Positions 54,900 to 64,000 of a stretch of DNA of 64,000 nucleotides are shown here, one piece after another (the first letter of the stretch is position 1; every line of letters begins with the position of its first letter). Position numbers and translations under genes: made by a program. This stretch comes from Symsagittifera roscoffensis (lineage: Eukaryota > Xenacoelomorpha > Acoela > Convolutidae). A model generated the notes under the pieces. That model made no database searches, was not told where the DNA came from, and worked only from the letters and a program-made list of their open reading frames with translations. The stretch is from assembly GCF_963678635.1 (NCBI RefSeq), contig NW_026971149.1, forward strand, positions 248,001 through 312,000, given 5' to 3'.

Positions 54900-57368
54900 A
54901 ATGCCTTCGTACTAACTAACCATCTGACAAACAGACGAGGCAATTTTATCAAAAATTTGCAGTTGTGAAAGAATCGACTCAACAGTTTTCAAACAAGACG
55001 CAATATGAACAGTCACAAATCTATACTCTACAAAGAAAACTGAGGCGCAAGGACTTTCAATCCGATCCTAATAACACCTAATATGCAGTTTATACTTCGG
55101 CAACTCGTATTTAAAACTTCATTGTGAATACTGTAGCTACTGAAGCAATGATAGCTATCAGACGATAACAAAAAATGTTAGCAAAATCAAATAAGATTCC
55201 CACAAATTTTGATGCGCTATTGTCAAATTCACGGACAAACTCAAGTGCGACAAACTAACAAAAAACTAATTGTGTTACTGCGGTTTCAGTGGTCAAAAAT
55301 TACCTTTGCATAGAATGCCCACGACATCAGCCTTTTTCACTGTTTGTATAAGTTCAAAACAAGCTATCTGCGTGTCGCAGTTACAACTATTCCTTAAATT
55401 ATCGTTGAATTGAATGCTCACTGCCTCGGCTTAACAATGTTACAGACATTTAGTAACCTTTATCGTCCTTAATGATAGCAGATCCTTAGTATGTAAGCAC
55501 AACTTCAGCGCTAAATTCTCATATTTTCTACCTATTCTCGTGAAATTGATTACCTTTTAAGGTATCAGCCGTTTTCGAACGTCAATTCTTCAATTATATG
55601 ATGCATTAAGCTTCAAGTAAATCAGAATTCTACAGAAAACAAATAAACAGCTATTAGTACAGCAAAGTTTTTCTGGACTCGAAAATTACTTTTCTCTCAA
55701 CTATGTTTTTCGATACAGTTTCACGTGAACCAAAATAATAAAGCCAGATTGACAATCAAGCTGACTAACTATCTTTTTTATCAAGTGTTGATATTACAAT
55801 GATCTTCACTTTGTAAACCAACTTCATCACGATAAATTCCGGGAAAAAAGATCATTACAATACCTCGATCACTTTCTGTATTTTTAATCTTTATGCACCG
55901 CTTAGTAATCCTTTCTTACTCACAATTTAGCCGACGCACTTGACCTTAGAAGTCACTTGACTTTCTTCTAGTGCAACTCTCGCAAGCGCGATTGCCGACA
56001 AAGGTGGCGCAGAACTTGAACCTTAGCGATGTTATTATTCTTTGCTATGGAGAGCTTTCGAGCAACAAGCTGTTCGTCACAACAGCCCTATGCAAATATC
56101 CACTGAGATTTCGCACTATCACCGCTAAGTAGTTGTTTATTCTCCTTTTTCAGTTTGACCCACACTCCGCTGATATCTAAAGTAGGTAAACCACTTAAAA
56201 TTCAGCAGATGACTCAAAACAAACACACAAAAGACAAAACCCAAACATGACACAAAACTTTAAAATTGAAACAAAGTTCACGATCTCCAATTTATAAAAT
56301 GTCTCCATTAATTGATTTTTACAATTGCTTCATGTAAAAGTGTTTAAACTGAGATTGACAGATAATCAATCAATGCAACCAGAGTACTACTGGATTCATT
56401 TTGTTAAAAATGCAAATTACCTACCATTGAGGCCCTAATAGGGACCCATTGGGACCTCTTACCAACTTTAACACTCCCTCCCAAAAAAAATTTAACTTGC
56501 GATAACATGAAAAAATTGGCAAAACAGGTTACCAAGAAGATCTTGATATAATACTTCCTTTATCGACTTTCGTGGTCGCGTCTAGTAGAACTTGACTTAC
56601 AAAAAATCCAGTTCCAAGCACATTTTACGAAAAAGTTTTAAATTTTCACTTTGTTCGTACACATTTTGACGTTCTAAGCACGATTAGTCATTAACAATTT
56701 TTAACCAAGAGTACGCTTCCTTTCCTAGAAACCAAAAACTCATTGTAGCAAGTAGTTTCACCCTCTTTAACCAGTACGAAAACGAAATTAGTCTCCCATC
56801 CTGACAAAAAAACTGGCTCCAACAAGTCGCCAGAAAATTGGACAGCGTTCAACCGTGATAGCAAGCTTCTCCCAACATTTCACAATTTTGAAACCTAATT
56901 TTGAGAAAAATTGTCAGTAAGAAGTCAAACTGGGCTCTACTAAAACTAAGTTAGAGAAACGAGAAAGCCTCGAATCGAAATTTAAATTAGTAACTTTTGT
57001 GCACCACACTCTATTCGATTATTTGAGGACAAAAAATCATCCAACCGACATCTTTCAGGAGGAGGTTTAGGTAGCGTGGCTAAAATCATAATTTTTTGTA
57101 AATTTTTAATTGATTCGGCTGGTTTTCCTCTCTTGTTACTGCTGAATCCAAGGTGAATTCCATTAGCATTTTCACTCCCTTTTTCTATCTCATTAATGAT
57201 TCCCCTTAACAAGCCTTCTGCTAATCTATCTTTCATTACCAATCGCACTACAACAATCACCATTGTGGAAAGCAGCGATAGAACAGGAAGCAGGTAGCGC
57301 GGGAATATGTAAAATACAAGAAATGACAGTTGCTATTTCTTCAGAAAAAAAGCCCGCAAGGATAAGAA
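54900..57368. other. Internal region of the second LTR element, no pol recognised
   Basis: About 2.5 kb, stop-rich in all + frames. A - strand frame of 93 codons (56982-57263, starting MVIVVVRLVMKDRLAEG) is kept in the duplicate at 62258-62539 but resembles nothing I know. A purine tract (CAGAAAAAAAG) near 57341 may be the polypurine tract. Confidence 0.5.
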
Positions 57369-57644
57369 CGACACGTTATTTTTTGATAACCAGCAAATAA
57401 AACTAGAACTGGATAATTGCAACTAAGACTCTATTTGTAGTTCTGACCAATAAAAAATGCACCAACTACAAAAAACTTTTAGCTGTAGGCACCACTTTTT
57501 TACACCAGTATTTCCTTTTAGCTATAGAAGACAATTCCAAACTCACTCTCTAAGAATCACTCAGTTTTAAAGTTTAGCGGAGAAGGATCGCCAACAGTAA
57601 GCTTGATCAAGACTAAGCAGAAACCAAAAAAACTAGAATTATTA
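57369..57644 (+). repeat. 3' LTR of the second LTR element
   Basis: Aligned to 53225-53535 with many substitutions and small indels, so the element is old. A further copy lies at about 62645-62920 in the duplicated unit. Confidence 0.65.
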
Positions 57645-58640
57645 AAAATACCTAGCTGTATGTTTTGTTTAACATGCTCATTGTTCAATTGAGATGATTT
57701 ACAAACAGGTGATTCAAACTTTTCAAGTCTCTTTTAGCATGATTTTGTTTGAAATTCATCCATTTTTTTCCAAATTTAACGGCACAATTGAGATATTTTC
57801 GTTCTCTTGCAAGAACTGAGTTTTTCGTATTACAGTTTGCACCGGTCGTAACTGTTTTTGAGTTCTCTGTTTAAAACATCTAGCCAAGTCGTCATTTTAA
57901 AAATGTTTTGTAAAATATCTGCAGGATTTTTTTTTTAATTTTAGATATTATTTAAAATATCGTATATGAAAGGACTTCAGTAGACCTATAACTAATACTC
58001 TTATTCGTATTATGTAGAAATTACTCTTGAATAAAAGTATTTGCTATGATCTCCCCAGATCATTCTCCAGTTGGCTCATATAGCTTTTGGACTGGGAATG
58101 AGCAGCAGCAAGGCACTAAAGTTGACTCATAACCTTGATTCATTCGCGTTTTAACCACTAATTTCTGCTTTGCCTGTTTAAAATTCATTGTTTCTGTTTT
58201 ATCGAAGTTGTGAGTTTCATCGTTATCTTTCAGCCAATTTTCAGTTTCGTCCATTGATAAGTTTGCTCAAAAATGACCAGACGCTAAAGTAAAAACAGCA
58301 TTTTGTTCCTCATTGATTAAAGTCTTAGCATTTTGCTGAGTTAAGAGCAAATCGTTCACGAAAAAACGTTTTATCTGACTAAGATATGTGAACAGTGTGC
58401 TGCTTCCGAGATAGGATGTCAAGAATTTGGAAATCTAATCACACAACTCAAAAGAATAACATAGTTTTATTTTGAAATTGTGCTTGATCGACTGTGTCGA
58501 AGAAATTTCAGATCAAGAAAAGCAAAAAGCTCAACTTGCATCAAGTTGAGTTGCTTCGTGAGTGACATTGGTTGATTTTCGATTTAAGCGTTAACGTATT
58601 TAACGTATTATGTGAATTATTGTGTGTAAAATTACTGATT
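57645..58640. other. Unassigned sequence between the two retroelement pieces
   Basis: No gene recognised. 58111-58552 is the 442-bp part missing from unit 2. A 64-codon - strand frame (58060-58254) has no known match. Confidence 0.45.
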
Positions 58641-59957
58641 CAGACACCTCGGACACCCCTCGCCCAAATGATAACGGTCCACGGAAAAGGAAATTGCCCG
58701 TTAGAACTCGGTAACTAGCGGTTGGAACGGGGCCACAATTTAGTACCTGATGAACCTAGTTGAGGGAAGGTTAAGTTAGGAATCCCAGACCCCTGGACCT
58801 TTCCTTCCGGTGTCATGCTCTAAGCAAATAGTCCCAATTCCGACTTCCGGAAGTCGTTTCTCGGCCCACTGAACGCAGGGAGCCGAAACATTGGAATTTG
58901 ATAGGTAATGACAGGGTATTAGAATTTGGGACAAATCGGACAGGTGGACCGGAAGTTAATAGAATGTGGGAAAAAAACTTTAGGCAATTTACTCAAAATA
59001 ATAAGCCAGACATATTGACTGTATAGCGGCAATGGACTTTAGATGCGAACGACGGAGAAAGAACCCTGCTGAGTAGAACCCATCCGGCAACTCCTTCCGG
59101 TGTTAATAGCCTTTTACCAGGAAAAATGATAATGGACATTAGAAACGGGTGACTTGGGATGTACTCATGGGATATGAAAGAAACTTGTTAGTTAGGTCCC
59201 CCATGAACCCTGAGCCTGTCCGAGAAAATTTGACCCTGGGTGACCTTAAGTTGACTAATCCCCAGCGCAATCCCTGGAAAGAGGAATTGTTCACCTTACT
59301 AATAATTGGGAGGAAACTTATTTATTCGGAATTGAAGAAGAAGCTGAGTGCGATATAGCTTTTCCATTGCAACCATGTAATAAAATTAATTCGGTTAATA
59401 TTGCGTTCAGCTAATATTGCGTAATTCGGTTAATATTGCGTCCGGTTAATATTGCGTTCAGCTCAGCTTGGCGAATAATCGGTTAAGAGCAATTCAACTA
59501 GACAACAAAAAAGTAGTCCAAGAGAAAACTGGCACCAGAAGGACCACGGCATGAGAATTGAACAAAATGAACGGAGGGAATTTTACTTGGCTCCCCGGAG
59601 GTAATTTTCTGGCCTAATTTGATCCCTAACAGATGAGTGAAGTTCTTTTGATAGCTAGAAAGTTGGGATTTGGAAAGAACATCGATCAAAATTTTAGATA
59701 CTTGACATGAATTAGCTACCCATGAAAAGGGTCTTTCCTTACCCTCGGGAGGTCGGAACGTTAACAGGATAATTGAATAAAGACATTGGGAGTGTCACTG
59801 ACTAATCAACGCATCGTTTAAATTTTAATTTGAACTCGAGGGCTAAAGTTCGCGGACGTCAGGAATAAGTTGATCAGGATTGTGTTTCCTTGGTCAATTT
59901 GTTTCCTTGGTTGACCTTGTCATAAAACATGTGCGGACAAGTGATTTAAGCGGATGT
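58641..59957 (+). repeat. Inverted fragment of the long-LTR family
   Basis: Reverse complement of LTR sequence: TGATAACGG..., CGACTTCCGGAAGTCG, CTGAACGCAGGGAGCCGAAA, CTTCCGGTGTTAATAGCC, then GGGAGGTCGGAACGTTAACA and AAAACATGTGCGG. Covers LTR positions from about 13700 back to about 12250. It has no LTR end on either side, so it is a broken piece, opposite in orientation to the main element. Confidence 0.8.
59391..59466. repeat. Minisatellite GGTTAATATTGCGT, four copies
   Basis: Four near-copies of TTCGGTTAATATTGCG within the inverted LTR fragment. Not seen in the main LTR. Confidence 0.85.
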
Positions 59958-59965
59958 ATTGTAAT

Positions 59966-62900
59966 GAACCATCGAATTTGACCACGAGGATTATTTTGAT
60001 ATTGACTACTATCAAGATACTCAGGACAAAATCTCTGGGTCTGATCAGGAAGAACCTGAGACTGTCGAAGATAAATCGGCAAGCTGGACAATTAAAAATC
60101 CATTTTTTGCAAATTATGCAAGTCATGATTCCACTTTTCTACTAAGGCTTATCTTTTCTTCAATTAACTATTACGAATGCCTTCGTACTAACTAACCATC
60201 TGACAAACAGACGAGGCAATTTTATCAAAAATTTGCAGTTGTGAAAGAATCGACTCAACAGTTTTCAAACAAGACGCAATATGAACAGTCACAAATCTAT
60301 ACTCTACAAAGAAAACTGAGGCGCAAGGACTTTCAATCCGATCCTAATAACACCTAATATGCAGTTTATACTTCGGCAACTCGTATTTAAAACTTCATTG
60401 TGAATACCGTAGCTACTGAAGCAATGATAGCTATCAGACGATAACAAAAAATGTTAGCAAAATCAAATAAGATTCCCACAAATTTTGATGCGCTATTGTC
60501 AAATTCACGGACAAACTCAAGTGCGACAAACTAACAAAAAACTAATTGTGTTACTGCGGTTTCAGTGGTCAAAAATTACCTTTGCATAGAATGCCCACGA
60601 CATCAGCCTTTTTCACTGTTTGTATAAGTTCAAAACAAGCTATCTGCGTGTCGCAGTTACAACTATTCCTTAAATTATCGTTGAATTGAATGCTCACTGC
60701 CTCGGCTTAACAATGCTACAGACATTTAGTAACCTTTATCGTCCTTAATGATAGCAGATCCTTAGTATGTAAGCACAACTTCAGCGCTAAATTCTCATAT
60801 TTTCTACCTATTCTTGTGAAATTGATTACCTTTTAAGGTATCAGCCGTTTTCGAACGTCAATTCTTCAATTATATGATGCATTAAGCTTCAAGTAAATCA
60901 GAATTCTACAGAAAACAAATAAACAGCTATTAGTACAGCAAAGTTTTTCTGGACTCGAAAATTACTTTTCTCTCAACTATGTTTTTCGATACAGTTTCAC
61001 GTGAACCAAAATAATAAAGCCAGATTGACAATCAAGCTGACTAACTATCTTTTTTATCAAGTGTTGATATTACAATGATCTTCACTTTGTAAACCAACTT
61101 CATCACGATAAATTCCGGGAAAAAAGATCATTACAATACCTCGATCACTTTCTGTATTTTTAATCTTTATGCACCGCTTAGTAATCCTTTCTTACTCACA
61201 ATTTAGCCGACGCACTTGACCTTAGAAGTCACTTGACTTTCTTCTAGTGCAACTCTCGCAAGCGCGATTGCCGACAAAGGTGGCGCAGAACTTGAACCTT
61301 AGCGATGTTATTATTCTTTGCTATGGAGAGCTTTCGAGCAACAAGCTGTTCGTCACAACAGCCCTATGCAAATATCCACTGAGATTTCGCACTATCACCG
61401 CTAAGTAGTTGTTTATTCTCCTTTTTCAGTTTGACCCACACTCCGCTGATATCTAAAGTAGGTAAACCACTTAAAATTCAGCAGATGACTCAAAACAAAC
61501 ACACAAAAGACAAAACCCAAACATGACACAAAACTTTAAAATTGAAACAAAGTTCACGATCTCCAATTTATAAAATGTCTCCATTAATTGATTTTTACAA
61601 TTGCTTCATGTAAAAGTGTTTAAACTGAGATTGACAGATAATCAATCAATGCAACCAGAGTACTACTGGATTCATTTTGTTAAAAATGCAAATTACCTAC
61701 CATTGAGGCCCTAATAGGGACCCATTGGGACCTCTTACCAACTTTAACACTCCCTCCCAAAAAAAATTTAACTTGCGATAACATGAAAAAATTGGCAAAA
61801 CAGGTTACCAAGAAGATCTTGATATAATACTTCCTTTATCGACTTTCGTGGTCGCGTCTAGTAGAACTTGACTTACAAAAAATCCAGTTCCAAGCACATT
61901 TTACGAAAAAGTTTTAAATTTTCACTTTGTTCGTACACATTTTGACGTTCTAAGCACGATTAGTCATTAACAATTTTTAACCAAGAGTACGCTTCCTTTC
62001 CTAGAAACCAAAAACTCATTGTAGCAAGTAGTTTCACCCTCTTTAACCAGTACGAAAACGAAATTAGTCTCCCATCCTGACAAAAAAACTGGCTCCAACA
62101 AGTCGCCAGAAAATTGGACAGCGTTCAACCGTGATAGCAAGCTTCTCCCAACATTTCACAATTTTGAAACCTAATTTTGAGAAAAATTGTCAGTAAGAAG
62201 TCAAACTGGGCTCTACTAAAACTAAGTTAGAGAAACGAGAAAGCCTCGAATCGAAATTTAAATTAGTAACTTTTGTGCACCACACTCTATTCGATTATTT
62301 GAGGACAAAAAATCATCCAACCGACATCTTTCAGGAGGAGGTTTAGGTAGCGTGGCTAAAATCATAATTTTTTGTAAATTTTTAATTGATTCGGCTGGTT
62401 TTCCTCTCTTGTTACTGCTGAATCCAAGGTGAATTCCATTAGCATTTTCACTCCCTTTTTCTATCTCATTAATGATTCCCCTTAACAAGCCTTCTGCTAA
62501 TCTATCTTTCATTACCAATCGCACTACAACAATCACCATTGTGGAAAGCAGCGATAGAACAGGAAGCAGGTAGCGCGGGAATATGTAAAATACAAGAAAT
62601 GACAGTTGCTATTTCTTCAGAAAAAAAGCCCGCAAGGATAAGAACGACACGTTATTTTTTGATAACCAGCAAATAAAACTAGAACTGGATAATTGCAACT
62701 AAGACTCTATTTGTAGTTCTGACCAATAGAAAATGCACCAACTACAAAAAACTTTTAGCTGTAGGCACCACTTTTTTACACCAGTATTTCCTTTGAGCTA
62801 TAGAAGACAATTCCAAACTCACTCTCTAAGAATCACTCAGTTTTAAAGTTTAGCGGAGAAGGATCGCCAACAGTAAGCTTGATCAAGACTAAGCAGAAAC

Positions 62901-64000
62901 CAAAAAAACTAGAATTATTAAAAATACCTAGCTGTATGTTTTGTTTAACATGCTCATTGTTCAATTGAGATGATTTACAAACAGGTGATTCAAACTTTTC
63001 AAGTCTCTTTTAGCATGATTTTGTTTGAAATTCATCCATTTTTTTCCAAATTTAACGGCACAATTGAGATATTTTCGTTCTCTTGCAAGAACTGAGTTTT
63101 TCGTATTACAGTTTGCACCGGTCGTAACTGTTTTTGAGTTCTCTGTTTAAAACATCTAGCCAAGTCGTCATTTTAAAAATGTTTTGTAAAATATCTGCAG
63201 GATTTTTTTTTTAATTTTAGATATTATTTAAAATATCGTATATGAAAGGACTTCAGTAGACCTATAACTAATACTCTTATTCGTATTATGTAGAAATTAC
63301 TCTTGAATAAAAGTATTTGCTATGATCTCCCCAGATCATTCTCCAGTTGGCTCATATAGCTTTTGGACTGGGAATGAGCAGCAGCAGCTTCGTGAGTGAC
63401 ATTGGTTGATTTTCGATTTAAGCGTTAACGTATTTAACGTATTATGTGAATTATTGTGTGTAAAATTACTGATTCAGACACCTCGGACACCCCTCGCCCA
63501 AATGATAACGGTCCACGGAAAAGGAAATTGCCCGTTAGAACTCGGTAACTAGCGGTTGGAACGGGGCCACAATTTAGTACCTGATGAACCTAGTTGAGGG
63601 AAGGTTAAGTTAGGAATCCCAGACCCCTGGACCTTTCCTTCCGGTGTCATGCTCTAAGCAAATAGTCCCAATTCCGACTTCCGGAAGTCGTTTCTCGGCC
63701 CACTGAACGCAGGGAGCCGAAACATTGGAATTTGATAGGTAATGACAGGGTATTAGAATTTGGGACAAATCGGACAGGTGGACCGGAAGTTAATAGAATG
63801 TGGGAAAAAAACTTTAGGCAATTTACTCAAAATAATAAGCCAGACATATTGACTTTATAGCGGCAATGGACTTTAGATGCGAACGACGGAGAAAGAACCC
63901 TGCTGAGTAGAACCCATCCGGCAACTCCTTCCGGTGTTAATAGCCTTTTACCAGGAAAAATGATAATGGACATTAGAAACGGGTGACTTGGGATGTACTC
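59966..64000. repeat. Segmental tandem duplication, unit 2, cut by window end
   Basis: Repeats 54690 onward: the decayed acidic frame, internal region, - strand frame 62258-62539, 3' LTR (62645-62920) and inverted LTR fragment (from about 63475). After AGCAGCAGCA at 63386 it skips 442 bases relative to unit 1. Confidence 0.93.

Larger units (their letters stand above)
54690..59965. repeat. Segmental tandem duplication, unit 1 (5276 bp)
   Basis: Repeated at 59966-64000 with offset 5276. It joins the gag end of the second LTR element, its 3' LTR, unknown sequence and an inverted fragment of the long-LTR family. Copies differ by single bases only, plus one 442-bp deletion in unit 2. Confidence 0.93.

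Noticed and set aside
56982..57263. 93-codon - strand ORF, duplicated at 62258-62539
   Set aside because: Identical because the segment is duplicated; antisense to the LTR element, no recognisable domain.

Overview
This is a window of animal (metazoan, non-vertebrate) nuclear DNA. It is AT-rich, has intron-split genes with GT/AG splice sites, and is dense in transposons. Two host genes are supported by homology that I recognised by eye. I cannot name the species. There is no bacterial operon, rRNA, CRISPR array or plasmid feature.

Host genes. At 3262-4305 on the + strand are the last two coding exons of an SLC7-type cationic amino-acid transporter. They hold the end of its final membrane helix plus a long Gln/Asn/Gly-rich tail. 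From 52937 down to 33670 on the - strand runs an iRhom (inactive rhomboid, RHBDF family) gene in nine recognised coding exons, with all splice phases agreeing. Its 5' start lies outside the recognised exons. The two genes are convergent, and the space between their 3' ends (about 4.3-33.7 kb) has been expanded by a retrotransposon and repeated segmental duplication.

Layout. 1-1072 carries a Polinton/Maverick-like integrase and a small membrane-protein ORF, cut by a 200-base gap (1073-1272). 5380-13966 is a complete LTR retrotransposon on the - strand with TGTAGA...TCTACA ends, a primer binding site, a polypurine tract and very long LTRs. Its only recognisable coding content is a decayed array of about five retropepsin-like domains, none with an intact DTG triad, and no reverse transcriptase or integrase was seen. 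13967-33669 is a mosaic array in which the right LTR plus its flank recurs four times. Copies of the flank carry truncated pieces of the last iRhom exon, a hAT-type MITE and a repeated unknown ORF. One 2.63-kb segment is tandemly duplicated almost without change.

Introns of iRhom hold a diverged solo LTR (34655-36791), a fifth hAT-type MITE, a TIR element with many GGATTCCGC motifs (39522-40901), a tRNA-like SINE head, a decayed reverse-transcriptase retroelement (about 43.9-46.0 kb), a tRNA-like pseudogene and a Helentron-like element. From 53.2 kb a second, small-LTR retrotransposon with a decayed gag gene occupies the sequence. Its 3' part, together with an inverted fragment of the long-LTR family, is tandemly duplicated with a 5276-bp period to the end of the window.

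Most interesting: the non-autonomous LTR element coding for tandem, apparently non-catalytic retropepsin folds, and the LTR-linked amplification of the iRhom 3' end.
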